A DNA stretch of 40,193 bases from Gammaproteobacteria bacterium. Its GTDB lineage: Bacteria; Pseudomonadota; Gammaproteobacteria; Pseudomonadales; Azotimanducaceae. Position numbers and translations under genes: made by a program. Shown one piece after another: positions 8,255 to 17,408 of the stretch (the stretch's first letter is position 1; each line of letters opens with the position of its first letter). Where the stretch lies: NCBI GenBank assembly GCA_004357385.1, contig SMWF01000080.1, forward strand, positions 1 through 40,193, read 5' to 3'. The notes beneath the pieces are model-generated. The model had not been told where the DNA came from. It worked only from the letters and a program-made list of their open reading frames with translations, and searched no databases.

Positions 8255-8257
8255 TCG

Positions 8258-9802
8258 TCAAAAACGATACTTGGCTGCAAACTGAACCTGGGTCGCGTTG
8301 CCATCGCTGCCATCCTGGTTTTCCCGTCTGCCCCAGAGGTACTCGCCGCCGAGGTCGATACGTGGCGTCGGCGACCAGAACATGTTCGTCGACACCCGCA
8401 GGGTGCTCTTGTAGTCATCCGGGTCTGTCGCACCGGAGTAATCCACATCCACGTAACCGACCGTGAAATTCGAACGCAGCGTTTGCCCCCACCAGTGCTG
8501 GGCCGAGATATAGCCGGCCAGCACGTCGATCAACTCAAGCTCTCCCGTCACCGGGTCGAAACGCCCATCGAAGCTGCCGACACTCTGCAGATCATTGACG
8601 TAGCGACCCAGGCCATTCCCACCATTGAGTTGGAACAGGATGCTGTCGCGGTCATCGAACAGCGGGGTATCGAATTTTCCACTCAACGTCAGGCCCCACG
8701 CAGTGTCCTTCTGGGTGTTTCCTGGATCACCTTCCCACTGGCCCCGGATCTGACGGACCATGGCGCCGACCTTGAGGTGCAGCGCATCGCGCCACTGGAA
8801 CCGCGCGCTCGCGATCAGGTCCGGAATCCGGCTCACGCCGTCGCCGTTCTCAATCTGCGGATCCGGATCTTCCAGCGACAGTTGAAACTCGAACTCGCGG
8901 CCGATGCGGGGCATCACGCGCACCTGTGCCTGGCGCACGTTGATTCTGCCGTTCAAGCCTTCGAAATCGGCTTCCTCCGGTGTCGCCTGGGCATCGACAA
9001 AGGCCGACCAGGTTTTGCCCGCGAGAATCCTGTTCCACTGTCCGAACGCGTGGCGCAGGCGGAAGGTGTCACCGTCGCCTTCGAAGTCCCCTTCGATGAA
9101 GGCGCGCAACAGGCCCACCTTCGTCGGTTCGCGAAGATCAAAATTCAAACGCGATTGGGATGCGGTAATGCTCGACTCCGCCTCGACGCCTGCGTCGGTA
9201 TCATCCACAGGAATCGACCCCACGATGAAGCGATCGGTAATCGCCAGCGGATCGAAGCTGTTGACCACACTGGCCTTGACATAGCCACCGATCCGCAGCG
9301 CCGCATCGGTGCCGGGCAATCGCCAGGCACCGACAAAGTCGGTCAGCGCCAAACGGGCGGGATCATCCGCCTGCGCTTCGGCCACCTCTTCGGCGGCTTC
9401 CTTCTTCTCCGCAGCGTCCGTAGCTGCCTTCTCCACGGGAGTCTGGGGTTGTTCATCCTCGCTGGGAGCCGCCATCGCGATCGGCGCCTCAGGCGTTTCG
9501 CTGATCTCCGGTTCCACCGGCGGCGCGGCGCGCAGCGCATCCAGTTCGCGCTGCAACACGCCCACCTTTCGGGTCTGCTCCTCAATCAGTTTACGCTGCG
9601 CGGCCAGTTCGACCTGTTGTGCTTCCTGTTGTGCCTTGAGCAATGCAACGACCTCGCTCAGGTCCATGGCCGGCGGCGTGGGGTCGGCAATCTTGGCCGG
9701 CGCCGGGGCTTCGTACGCAACCACCAGCCCGCTCCAGCCCATCGTCACACTCCAACCCAGTACCACCATCAGGCCCAATACGCCCCGGCACTCCCTACGC
9801 AT
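8258..9802 (-). CDS. DcaP-like outer-membrane porin with N-terminal coiled coil
   Basis: The product has 514 residues from ATG 9802, chosen because GGAGGG lies about 10 bases upstream and a signal peptide (MRRECRGVLGLMVVLG onward) follows; the frame extends a further 11 codons. After the signal comes a heptad-rich coiled coil (VVALLKAQQEAQQVELAAQRK, roughly residues 55-95), then a Pro/Glu/Ala-rich linker. A beta-barrel begins near GGYVKASVVNSFDP and ends in the aromatic terminus AAKYRF, as expected for an outer-membrane protein. The architecture matches DcaP-type trimeric porins, which take up small negatively charged solutes; the substrate here is unknown. It converges on the preceding gene with only 3 bp between stop codons. 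Confidence 0.85.
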   Translation of the reverse strand: MRRECRGVLGLMVVLGWSVTMGWSGLVVAYEAPAPAKIADPTPPAMDLSEVVALLKAQQEAQQVELAAQRKLIEEQTRKVGVLQRELDALRAAPPVEPEISETPEAPIAMAAPSEDEQPQTPVEKAATDAAEKKEAAEEVAEAQADDPARLALTDFVGAWRLPGTDAALRIGGYVKASVVNSFDPLAITDRFIVGSIPVDDTDAGVEAESSITASQSRLNFDLREPTKVGLLRAFIEGDFEGDGDTFRLRHAFGQWNRILAGKTWSAFVDAQATPEEADFEGLNGRINVRQAQVRVMPRIGREFEFQLSLEDPDPQIENGDGVSRIPDLIASARFQWRDALHLKVGAMVRQIRGQWEGDPGNTQKDTAWGLTLSGKFDTPLFDDRDSILFQLNGGNGLGRYVNDLQSVGSFDGRFDPVTGELELIDVLAGYISAQHWWGQTLRSNFTVGYVDVDYSGATDPDDYKSTLRVSTNMFWSPTPRIDLGGEYLWGRRENQDGSDGNATQVQFAAKYRF

Positions 9803-9839
9803 GATGTTTCTCCCTCCAAGAGACCGTCTCGGCACACGG

Positions 9840-9868
9840 TTCGCAATCGACGATCGCTCCGGTATGAT
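9840..9868 (+). promoter_or_regulatory. Possible sigma70 promoter for hppA
   Basis: TTCGCA (9840-9845) and TATGAT (9863-9868) are separated by 17 bases and point toward hppA. The -10 box is good and the -35 is a 4 of 6 match. The hairpin at 9883-9912 would be at the very start of the transcript. Confidence 0.4.
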
Positions 9869-9882
9869 ACCGCGACTTTTTT

Positions 9883-9912
9883 GCCCGTACGCTTTGCTCG
9901 TACGGGCTTTTT
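9883..9912 (+). terminator. Intrinsic-terminator-like hairpin in the hppA leader
   Basis: A perfect 9-bp stem, GCCCGTACG (9883-9891) pairing with CGTACGGGC (9899-9907), has a 7-base loop and is followed by TTTTT (9908-9912). A run of six T also precedes it. It is read as a terminator only on the plus strand. Yet the upstream gene runs the other way and hppA starts 58 bases later. It may be an attenuator or may end a short leader transcript. Confidence 0.6.
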
Positions 9913-9970
9913 CGCTTACGAATCAGAAGCTAACCAAGTACCAAGTACCTGGGTCGGGGATACCTGAACG

Positions 9971-12007
9971 ATGGAACTCATCTATATCTATATACCGCCA
10001 CTTTTCGGCGTCATCGGCCTGATCGCCGCGTTTGTAATCTACGCGATGGTCATGCGCTATCCGGCTGGCGAAGCCGGGGTTGTACGAATTGCCGAGCAGA
10101 TTCACATCGGCGCGATGGTTTTTCTGCGCCGTGAGTACACCATGCTCGCCCTGTTTGGCGGCGCGCTGGCGTTACTCCTGTACTTCTCGGAGCTTGGGCC
10201 CGACACCGCCATTGCATTTCTGATCGGCGCACTGTCGTCTGCTGCTGCCGGCTGGATCGGAATGTATGCGGCGACGAAGGCCAACGTCCGATGCACCACT
10301 GCGGCGCACACCGTCGGCGCCCCAGCGGCGTTGTCGGTTGCCTTCTTCGGCGGTTCCGTCATGGGGCTCGCGGTCGCCTCGCTTGGCCTGCTGGGCCTGG
10401 GGATGGCCTATTACTTCTACGGCGGCGACCCGCACACCGCGCACCATATCCACGGCTTCGGCATGGGCGCCTCGACCGTGGCGCTGTTCTCCCGGGTCGG
10501 CGGCGGCATCTTCACCAAGAGCGCCGATATAGGAGCAGACCTGGTCGGCAAACTCGAAGCGGGGATTCCCGAGGACGACCCACGTAACCCCGGGGTTATC
10601 GCCGACAACGTCGGCGATAACGTGGGCGACGTGGCCGGCATGGGCTCGGACATCTTCGAGTCCTACTGTGGATCCATGATCGCCACCATCGCCATCGCCA
10701 CGACGCTGGCAGCGGCAGGCGTTGCCGGTCTGACGACAGGCTTGTCTGAAGCCGACGGTCGCGCAGCGCTGATGTTCCTGCCACTGGCGATGGCATCCAC
10801 CGGGCTGATCTGCTCGCTGATCGGCATCGGCATCGTCCGCTCGCGCTCCAGCAGTGCACCGGCCCTGGCCCTGCGTATCGGCATGATGGTTACGCCATTG
10901 ATGTTCATTGCCGCGGCCTGGTTCGTGATCCAGGAGATCGGGATCAGCTCTGGCGTCTGGTGGTCCGTACTGGCGGGTGCCGTGGGTGGCGTGATCATCG
11001 GCCTGGTGACCGAGTACTACACCTCGTCCAAACCCGTGCTGCGCATTGCCGAGGCCGGCAAGACCGGCGCCGCCACGGTGATGATCACCGGCCTCGCGGT
11101 CGGCATGCAATCAGTAGTGATTCCGGTGCTCGCAATCTGCGGGATCATCTTCATATCCACCAATCTGGCCGGACTCTACGGCGTCGGCATTGCCGCAGTC
11201 GGTTTGCTGGCGACCGTCGGGATGACCATGGCAGTCGACGCGTACGGCCCGGTCGCGGACAACGCCGGTGGGATCGCCGAAATGGGCGGCCTCGGGGAAG
11301 AGACCCGCGCGATTACAGATTCTCTGGACGAGCTCGGCAACACTACTGCCGCCATGGGCAAGGGCTTTGCCATCGGCGCGGCAGCGCTGGCGGCACTGGC
11401 CATAATCGCCGCGTTCGTCGAGACCATCGCGTTCGAATCCGGCCGCGAGTTCATCCTGCACATCGGCGACCCGGACGTGCTGATCGGCATGTTCATCGGC
11501 GCTTTGATTCCGTTTCTCATCGCCTCGATTACCATGACCGCGGTCGGCGATGCGGCCATGGAAATGATTGAGGAGATCCGCCGTCAGTTCCGTGAGATCC
11601 CCGGGCTGCTGGAAGGGACCGCGGAACCCGACAACGCCAAGTGCATCGACATCGCGACCAAGGCAGCGCTCAGGCGGATGTTGCTGCCAGGCCTGATTGC
11701 CGTTGCAACTCCCCCGGTCATCGGCTTCGGACTCGGCCCGGAGGTATTGGGCGGAACGCTTGGCGGGGCGTTGCTCGGCTGTGTGCTGCTCGCCCTCATG
11801 ATGGCCAACGCGGGGGGCGCCTGGGACAACGCCAAGAAATACGTCGAGAAAGGCAACCTCGGCGGTAAGGGCTCAGACGTTCACGCCGCAACCGTGGTCG
11901 GCGATACCGTGGGCGATCCGTTCAAGGACACCTCCGGCCCCAGCATGAACATCCTCATCAACGTCATGGCGATCGTCAGCCTGGTCATCGCGCCGCTGTT
12001 GGTTTAG
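9971..12007 (+). CDS. hppA: Membrane-bound K+-dependent cation-translocating pyrophosphatase
   Basis: The 678-residue integral membrane enzyme hydrolyses pyrophosphate and uses the energy to pump H+ or Na+ across the membrane. Substrate and Mg-binding motifs are intact: DIGADLVGK (186-194), [16 protein letters not shown] (212-227), and near the C-terminus [14 protein letters not shown] and [15 protein letters not shown]. The K+-dependence determinant is visible. [10 protein letters not shown] begins at residue 456 and has Ala460, where K+-independent enzymes have Lys. Whether the pumped ion is Na+ or H+ cannot be decided by eye. Length and the many hydrophobic helices fit a full enzyme. A hairpin terminator lies in its leader, and pfp, another PPi enzyme, lies just downstream on the opposite strand. 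Confidence 0.95.
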   Translation: MELIYIYIPPLFGVIGLIAAFVIYAMVMRYPAGEAGVVRIAEQIHIGAMVFLRREYTMLALFGGALALLLYFSELGPDTAIAFLIGALSSAAAGWIGMYAATKANVRCTTAAHTVGAPAALSVAFFGGSVMGLAVASLGLLGLGMAYYFYGGDPHTAHHIHGFGMGASTVALFSRVGGGIFTKSADIGADLVGKLEAGIPEDDPRNPGVIADNVGDNVGDVAGMGSDIFESYCGSMIATIAIATTLAAAGVAGLTTGLSEADGRAALMFLPLAMASTGLICSLIGIGIVRSRSSSAPALALRIGMMVTPLMFIAAAWFVIQEIGISSGVWWSVLAGAVGGVIIGLVTEYYTSSKPVLRIAEAGKTGAATVMITGLAVGMQSVVIPVLAICGIIFISTNLAGLYGVGIAAVGLLATVGMTMAVDAYGPVADNAGGIAEMGGLGEETRAITDSLDELGNTTAAMGKGFAIGAAALAALAIIAAFVETIAFESGREFILHIGDPDVLIGMFIGALIPFLIASITMTAVGDAAMEMIEEIRRQFREIPGLLEGTAEPDNAKCIDIATKAALRRMLLPGLIAVATPPVIGFGLGPEVLGGTLGGALLGCVLLALMMANAGGAWDNAKKYVEKGNLGGKGSDVHAATVVGDTVGDPFKDTSGPSMNILINVMAIVSLVIAPLLV

Positions 12008-12097
12008 GGGTCGATTCGTGGCGCATCAACCAACTCCCTAGCGCCCCGGAGGGCCTGGCCCTGCCTCGCCCAAACCATGGACCGAGCACTATCCGGT

Positions 12098-13357
12098 TCA
12101 GACGCGGAAACCTTTGAGCTTCTTGGGGACCAGTTCGTTCTTCAGTCGGGTGTACTGAGGAAGCCCACCCTTGTACGTCGGGTAGTCCTCGCCTTCGATC
12201 AATGGCTGCAGATACGTTCGGGCACGTTCGGTAATGCCGAAACCGTCGCGCGTGATGAAATTCCTGGGCATCGACTTTTCGACGTTGGCGACCTTCTCCA
12301 GGGGCACCTCACCGATGGTCCAACGGTAGGGTTTGTCGCGCTTGCGCACAATGACCGGCATCACCGCATTCCGGCCGGCCAGCGCCAGATCGACCGCTGC
12401 GGCGCCCAGCGCGTACGCCTGCTCGACGTCGGTTGCCGACGCAATGTGCCGGGCAGCGCGCTGCAGATAGTCTGCGACGGCCCAATGATATTTGTAACCC
12501 AATGCCTCCTTGATCATCACCGCGACCGTTGGCGCGACGCCACCCAACTGGGTGTGACCAAAGGCGTCCCTGGTTCCCGCGTCGGCCAGAAATGCGCCGT
12601 CGGCGTAGCACGCGCCCTCGGATACGACGATCACGCAGTAGCCTACCTTGCGCACCGTGGCGCGCACTTTGCGCAGAAACCTGTCCTTCTCGAAAGCGAT
12701 CTCCGGAAACAGAATGACATGCGGCGCCGCCTCCGGGCGATCCTTTGCCAGGCCCGCGGCCGCAGCGATCCACCCCGCGTGCCGGCCCATCACCTCCATG
12801 ACAAACACCTTGGTCGACGTGTCGCACATCGATTCGACATCCAGGGCCGCTTCGCGTACCGACACGGCCACGTACTTGGCTACCGAGCCAAACCCGGGGC
12901 ACGTGTCCGTGAACGGCAGATCGTTGTCGACGGTCTTTGGGATCCCGATGCAGGTCACCGGATAGCCCAGCCGCTTGCCGAGTTGCGAGACCTTGTGCGC
13001 GGTGTCCTGGGAATCGCCGCCCCCGTTGTAGAAAAAATACCCGATGCCGTGCGCTTCGAAAACGTCGATCAAGCGGCGGTACACGCGTTCGTTGGCCTCG
13101 AAGCTCTCGAGTTTGTAGCGGCATGATCCGAACGCACCGCCGGGTGTCGACCGCAAACCCGCTATGGCGCTTGCCGATTCGCGACTGGTGTCAATCAACT
13201 CCTCGCGCAGCGCGCCAACGATGCCGTTGCGTCCGGCGAGCACTTTGCCGATTCGGTCTTTGTGCTGACGCGCCCGTTCGAGCAAGCCGCATGCGGTGGC
13301 ATTGATCACCGCGGTCACACCGCCGGACTGTGCGTAAAACGCGTTGGGTCTGCTCAT
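12098..13357 (-). CDS. pfp: Pyrophosphate-dependent 6-phosphofructokinase
   Basis: The 419-residue enzyme reversibly phosphorylates fructose 6-phosphate using PPi in place of ATP. It closely resembles the PFP subfamily of methanotrophs, with blocks NAFYAQSGGVTAVINA, AGRNGI and GGAFGSCR. NGGGDSQDT (111-119) places Asp where ATP-PFKs have Gly, the expected PPi signature. PKTVDND (140-146) carries the catalytic base, and MGRHAGW (190-196) is the sugar-phosphate site. ATG 13357 was chosen because GAGGA is 6 bases upstream and the family starts here; an upstream ATG (13426) would add a non-conserved tail. It converges with hppA. In methanotrophs pfp and hppA are reported as linked, which supports a joint role in PPi metabolism. 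Confidence 0.94.
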   Translation of the reverse strand: MSRPNAFYAQSGGVTAVINATACGLLERARQHKDRIGKVLAGRNGIVGALREELIDTSRESASAIAGLRSTPGGAFGSCRYKLESFEANERVYRRLIDVFEAHGIGYFFYNGGGDSQDTAHKVSQLGKRLGYPVTCIGIPKTVDNDLPFTDTCPGFGSVAKYVAVSVREAALDVESMCDTSTKVFVMEVMGRHAGWIAAAAGLAKDRPEAAPHVILFPEIAFEKDRFLRKVRATVRKVGYCVIVVSEGACYADGAFLADAGTRDAFGHTQLGGVAPTVAVMIKEALGYKYHWAVADYLQRAARHIASATDVEQAYALGAAAVDLALAGRNAVMPVIVRKRDKPYRWTIGEVPLEKVANVEKSMPRNFITRDGFGITERARTYLQPLIEGEDYPTYKGGLPQYTRLKNELVPKKLKGFRV

Positions 13358-13465
13358 CGATTCCTCTTCGTGGTTCGGCTCGGCCTTCGCGGCGCGCAAT
13401 GGTAATGGTTTTCCAGGGGCCATCACAATTTGTGAGACAATGCCGGCTCGCCGATCGAGTCCAAA

Positions 13466-13978
13466 ATGAAGCCCCTCGTACTTGTTTTCTGGAACATTTG
13501 CCTATTGCGTCGCGGCCCGGAGCAGGTGCCGACCGCCGCCTGGTTCGTCGCCAGTGTCGTACTCGCCAATCTGTTGATGAGCCTGCTTTTGTCGCTGCGC
13601 ATGGACCCCGATTTTCAGGCTCTGCCGGCGCTGACGTACCTGCTGGTCAACATGTCGGTGATCGCCTCGGTCACCTGGTTTGCGCTCAACCTGAAAGATT
13701 TCCAGAAGCGCTTCCCGGCAACCGTAACCGCGATGTTCGGCTGCGACCTGGTGATGTCGCTCGGACTGGTGATCTTCAGCGGCTTCAGCGGTGGACTCGA
13801 TCACCCCCTGACCCTGGGGGCAGTGGCCTTGACGGGTATCTGGTCACTCGCGGTGACGGGCTTCATTCTGCACCGGGCCATGGAGTTCAGCATGACCGCC
13901 GGAATTCTGATGGCCATCGCCATTGCCCTGTTCAGCGTCACCCTCGGTCAGGCAGCCACCGTGATCCCCACCACATGA
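13466..13978 (+). CDS. Small multi-spanning membrane protein of unknown function
   Basis: The 170-residue protein has about four or five hydrophobic helices (roughly 24-44, 55-76, 88-108, 115-135 and 142-162) and little soluble sequence. I do not recognise a family; the layout resembles Yip1-like or MerC-like small membrane proteins but no diagnostic motif is seen. Its TGA stop overlaps the ATG of mpl (ATGA), so both are likely translated together. The ribosome site is weak. Confidence 0.75.
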   Translation: MKPLVLVFWNICLLRRGPEQVPTAAWFVASVVLANLLMSLLLSLRMDPDFQALPALTYLLVNMSVIASVTWFALNLKDFQKRFPATVTAMFGCDLVMSLGLVIFSGFSGGLDHPLTLGAVALTGIWSLAVTGFILHRAMEFSMTAGILMAIAIALFSVTLGQAATVIPTT

Positions 13979-15390
13979 CCCGGCGCATCTATTTCCTGGG
14001 AATCGGTGGAACGTTGATGGGCAGCCTGGCGATGCTCGCCAAGGAGGCCGGACAGGAAGTCTCCGGCTCCGATACGGCGCTGTACCCGCCGATGAGCGAC
14101 CAGTTGGCAGACGCGGGCATTACCGTGTTCGAGGGCTTCGATCCGGCCCAGCTGAATCCAGCCCCGGATCTGGTGGTGATCGGCAACGCCGCCCTGCCAC
14201 GTGGCCATCCAGGCATCGAGTACGTGCTGGAGCAGGGCATCGACTATGTCTCGGGCGCCGAATGGCTGGGGCGTAGCGTGTTGCGCGACCGTTGGGTGCT
14301 GGCCGTATCGGGGACCCACGGGAAAACCACCACGGCCAGCCTTCTCGCCTGGATTCTCGACCAGGCCGGCCTGGCACCCGGCTATCTGATTGGCGGTGTG
14401 CCTTTGGATTTCGAACGCTCGGCCAGGCTTGGAGACTCGCCGTTTTTCGTGGTCGAGGCGGACGAGTACGACACCTCCTACTTCGACAGGCGTTCCAAGT
14501 TCGTCCACTACCGGCCACGCACGCTGATCATCAACAATCTCGAGTACGACCATGCGGACATCTTCCCGGACCTCGCCGCCATCCAGACCCAGTTCCATCA
14601 TCTGCTGCGCTGTGTTCCCGGCACCGGTCTGATTCTCGCCCCCGAACACGACGAGGCGGTCGATGCGGTGCTGAAGATGGGCTGCTGGACGCCGGTGGCC
14701 AGGATCCGCAACGGACCCGCGCGAGCACGGCTTCTGGCGGAGACCGCCCACGAAACCGGTGAAACGTGGAGTGCCGAATCGTTGGACAAGGACGGCAGCC
14801 GGTTCCGGGTAATGCTCGGCGATGCGAGCTTCGGCGAGGTGCGCTGGCCGCTGTTCGGTGAGCACAACATCAGCAACGCGTTGAATGCCATCGCGGCCGC
14901 TCGGCATGCCGGCGTACCGCCCGAGCAGGCCGTTGCATCCCTGTGCAGGTTCCAGGGCGTGGCGCGACGCATGGAGCTGGTCGGCGAGCATTCGAGGGTG
15001 CGCGTATACGATGATTTTGCACATCATCCGACCGCAATCCGTACCACCCTGCAGGGGTTGCGCGGCAACGTCGGCGTCGATGAGATCATTGCGGTCGTCG
15101 AACCGCGTTCCCACACCATGTCCCTGGGGACGCTACGCGACGAACTGGCCACCTGTTGCGCGGCCGCGGATCGTGCCTTCTGGTTCCGGGGCGAGAACAT
15201 CAAGTGGGATCTCCACGAAGTGGTCAACGCCAGCGTCATCCCGGCGACCCTCGCGGACGACATTGAACACCTGGTCGGTGTACTCGCCGGCCTGCCGCCA
15301 CCCAAAAAGCGAAGACATATCGTGATCATGAGCAACGGTGGTTTCGGCGGCATACCGCGTCTGCTGTTCGATGCGCTGCGCGACAGGTGA
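13975..15390 (+). CDS. mpl: UDP-N-acetylmuramate:L-alanyl-gamma-D-glutamyl-meso-diaminopimelate ligase
   Basis: Mpl re-attaches recycled murein tripeptide to UDP-MurNAc in the cytosol, letting the cell reuse peptidoglycan. The 471-residue product has the Mur-ligase three-domain layout. The N-terminal Rossmann part is YFLGIGGTLMGSLAML. The ATP P-loop is SGTHGKTTT (112-120). VVEADEYDTSYFDRRSKF is an Mpl-type central motif, followed by the NNLEYDHADIF block. The C-terminal domain contains YDDFAHHPTAI and VEPRSHTM. The central EADEYD motif and FAHHPTA separate Mpl from MurC. The start ATG at 13975 overlaps the preceding stop codon. Length is normal (about 450-470). Confidence 0.95.
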   Translation: MTRRIYFLGIGGTLMGSLAMLAKEAGQEVSGSDTALYPPMSDQLADAGITVFEGFDPAQLNPAPDLVVIGNAALPRGHPGIEYVLEQGIDYVSGAEWLGRSVLRDRWVLAVSGTHGKTTTASLLAWILDQAGLAPGYLIGGVPLDFERSARLGDSPFFVVEADEYDTSYFDRRSKFVHYRPRTLIINNLEYDHADIFPDLAAIQTQFHHLLRCVPGTGLILAPEHDEAVDAVLKMGCWTPVARIRNGPARARLLAETAHETGETWSAESLDKDGSRFRVMLGDASFGEVRWPLFGEHNISNALNAIAAARHAGVPPEQAVASLCRFQGVARRMELVGEHSRVRVYDDFAHHPTAIRTTLQGLRGNVGVDEIIAVVEPRSHTMSLGTLRDELATCCAAADRAFWFRGENIKWDLHEVVNASVIPATLADDIEHLVGVLAGLPPPKKRRHIVIMSNGGFGGIPRLLFDALRDR

Positions 15391-15442
15391 CCCGCACCTG
15401 ACCAGGCGTTAATCTGACCCCGAATCAACGCGGGGGATCAAC

Positions 15443-16396
15443 ATGAAACTATTGAGTGCCAGGCTGCTGGCGTGTCTTGGGCTGGTCTGGTTGGGCGTGT
15501 CCCTGTCGGCATCAGCGAGGGCGGACGACTGGTATCCGTCACGCTACGGGGCCGACGACACGCTCGGCGCGATCAATCTTCTGTCGCCCGAGAAGGTGGT
15601 TCGGGCCGCCCGCCTAGTGAAAACCGGCAAGACATACTCCCTGGCTGTCGTGACCGGCGCCGGATCGCCTGCCTACCATCCGCGTCAGTACGCAATGACC
15701 GTGCTGCAACTCTCCGATGGCACCGGTGCAACGCTGGGCAGCAACCGCGCGGTGGGTAACGACGACCTGCTGTACACCTGGATGGGCATCGGCAGCCAGA
15801 TCGATGGACTGGGGCACATGGGCATCGACCACGTGTACTACAACGGCAACCGGGCCGAAGACTTTGTCGTCACTACGGGGCTCACTAAGCTCGCGACCCA
15901 CGAGTTGCCACCCATCGTCACCCGCGGCGTGGTACTGGACATCGCCCGGGTGCTCAACACCGACATGCTGGCCGAGGGGACTCCGATCAATCGTAGAGAG
16001 ATCGAGGCGGCCGCCACGTCCCAAGGCGTCGCCATCGAGTCCGGCGACGTGGTGCTGCTGCATACCGGCTGGCTCAACCTGCTGGATGTCGACAACGAGC
16101 GATTCATGGCAGGGCAACCCGGCCTCGGCCTGGAGGGTGCCCGGTATCTGGCCAAGCTCGGCGTGGTGGCCGTGGGCGCAGACAACTGGGCGCTCGAAGT
16201 CATTCCGGCGGAGGATCCCGAACAAGCCTTCCCGGTTCACCCTGAACTGCTCGCTAAGAACGGGGTCTACATCCTGGAGAACATGGATACGCGCGAACTG
16301 GTGGCCGACGGGGTCTCGGAATTTCTGTTCGTGCTCGGCCAGCCGAAGTTCGAAGGCGCCGTTCAGGCCATCATCAACCCGGTTGCGATCCGTTAG
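15443..16396 (+). CDS. Exported cyclase family (PF04199-type) metal-dependent hydrolase
   Basis: This 317-residue protein starts with a clear signal peptide (MKLLSARLLACLGLVWLGVS, cleavage near ASARA-DDW), so it acts in the periplasm. The rest matches the cyclase/kynurenine-formamidase-like fold. The metal-site region is GSQIDGLGHMGIDHVYYNG (about 115-133), where family members have a His/Gln-x-Asp-x-x-x-His pattern. Later family blocks are RGVVLDIARVLNTD, GDVVLLHTGW and AVGADNWALEV. Some relatives hydrolyse aryl formamides or isatin; the substrate here is not evident. It is the first gene of a tight row (4 bp to the kinase gene), so it may feed or protect the same pathway. Confidence 0.85.
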   Translation: MKLLSARLLACLGLVWLGVSLSASARADDWYPSRYGADDTLGAINLLSPEKVVRAARLVKTGKTYSLAVVTGAGSPAYHPRQYAMTVLQLSDGTGATLGSNRAVGNDDLLYTWMGIGSQIDGLGHMGIDHVYYNGNRAEDFVVTTGLTKLATHELPPIVTRGVVLDIARVLNTDMLAEGTPINRREIEAAATSQGVAIESGDVVLLHTGWLNLLDVDNERFMAGQPGLGLEGARYLAKLGVVAVGADNWALEVIPAEDPEQAFPVHPELLAKNGVYILENMDTRELVADGVSEFLFVLGQPKFEGAVQAIINPVAIR

Positions 16397-16400
16397 TGAA

Positions 16401-17408
16401 ATGCTGGAGCTGCTGATCGATCAACGCGCAGCCGTTGAAACGCGGCTGCGTGAACTCGAATGGATCGGCAACGACGAGCAGCTCCTGGGTTTGAGCAGCC
16501 CGGGCGAAGGCAACATGAACCGGACCCTGCGGGCCGATCTGGGCGGCCGTACACTGATCCTGAAGCAATCGACACCTTTCGTGGCCAGGTATCCCGAGAT
16601 TGCGGCGCCCGCCGAGCGCATCGAGGTCGAAGCGGCGTTTTATCGGGCGGTCGAAGATGGCGAGGTCAGCTCAGCACTCCCCCACCTGCTCGGCTTTGAC
16701 CCCGACAACCGTCTGCTGGCACTCGAGGATCTGGGCAAAGCCGCGGACTACACCGATCTCTATACTGGTCACTCCATCGTCAGGGGCTCGCCGGCCGAGC
16801 TACCCGCCCTGGTGGAGTGGCTCGCCGCACTGCATGCAATCCGGGTACGCGACGCCGATCGGGCTGTCTTCGAGAACCGTGCGATGCGCGCGCTCAACCA
16901 TGCGCACATCTTCGAGATTCCGTTCGAGGCGGACAACGGCCTGGATCTCGATGCGATCACGCGCGGCTTGAGCGGTGAGGCCGATCGCCTGCAGTCCAAC
17001 CGGACCATCCTGGGCCGAATCGCCGAGCTCGGCGCGCTGTACCTGGCTGACGGACCACCTGACGGCGTCCTGTTGCACGGCGATTATTACCCTGGGTCCT
17101 GGCTTCGCCACGCCGATGGGGTAAAGATCATCGACCCCGAATTTTCCTTCATCGGTCCGCCCGAATTCGACATCGGCGTACTGTTGGCGCACATGGTCCT
17201 TGCCGGGGCCGTGCCGGTGGACGTCGAGCAGCTCGTCGCCGGCGCATACCAGGCGCCCCAACCCTTCGACGCCGCCCTGGCGCGCGGCTTTGCCGGCGTC
17301 GAGATCATGCGGCGCCTGTTGGGCGTTGCGCAGTTGCCTCTCGCCGCAACCCTGGCCACCAAGGCGACCTGGCTCAGCCATGCCCGTGTCATGCTGGAGG
17401 ATGCGTGA
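16401..17408 (+). CDS. Aminoglycoside-phosphotransferase-fold kinase, methylthioribose-kinase-like
   Basis: The 335-residue cytosolic protein is a small-molecule kinase of the APH/MtnK fold. The nucleotide part includes SSPGEGNMNRTLRADLG and the lysine strand TLILKQSTPFVARYPE. The catalytic loop is LLHGDYYPGSWL, and the metal-binding segment is KIIDPEFSFIGPPEFDIG, close to the IDPEFAFxGP pattern of methylthioribose kinase. Start: ATG 16401, 4 bp after the cyclase stop; the open frame upstream overlaps the cyclase gene and is a shadow. Its stop overlaps the GTG of a nucleoside hydrolase. The pairing suggests phosphorylation of a (methylthio)ribose-like sugar released by that hydrolase. That substrate is inference; choline-like or other sugar alcohol substrates remain possible. 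Confidence 0.82.
   Translation: MLELLIDQRAAVETRLRELEWIGNDEQLLGLSSPGEGNMNRTLRADLGGRTLILKQSTPFVARYPEIAAPAERIEVEAAFYRAVEDGEVSSALPHLLGFDPDNRLLALEDLGKAADYTDLYTGHSIVRGSPAELPALVEWLAALHAIRVRDADRAVFENRAMRALNHAHIFEIPFEADNGLDLDAITRGLSGEADRLQSNRTILGRIAELGALYLADGPPDGVLLHGDYYPGSWLRHADGVKIIDPEFSFIGPPEFDIGVLLAHMVLAGAVPVDVEQLVAGAYQAPQPFDAALARGFAGVEIMRRLLGVAQLPLAATLATKATWLSHARVMLEDA

Noticed and set aside
8483-9967. Long plus-strand open frame (494 codons) opposite the porin gene
   Set aside because: The minus strand has a good signal peptide, coiled coil, barrel and ribosome site; the plus translation is His/Arg-rich with no domain.
12050-12062. Palindrome AGGGCCTGGCCCT between hppA and pfp as a terminator
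   Set aside because: There is no T-run on either side and the loop is a single base; it is not a usable hairpin terminator.
12077-13126. Long plus-strand open frame (349 codons) opposite pfp
   Set aside because: It is antisense to strongly conserved PFP motifs, and its translation has no recognisable domain. Long shadow frames are expected in high-GC DNA.
13948-15114. Minus-strand open frame (388 codons) opposite mpl
   Set aside because: Mpl on the plus strand is fully conserved; this is a shadow.
15717-16400. N-terminal extension of the kinase frame
   Set aside because: It overlaps the whole second half of the cyclase gene and its translation is Ser/Arg/Pro-rich noise. ATG 16401 is the sensible start.
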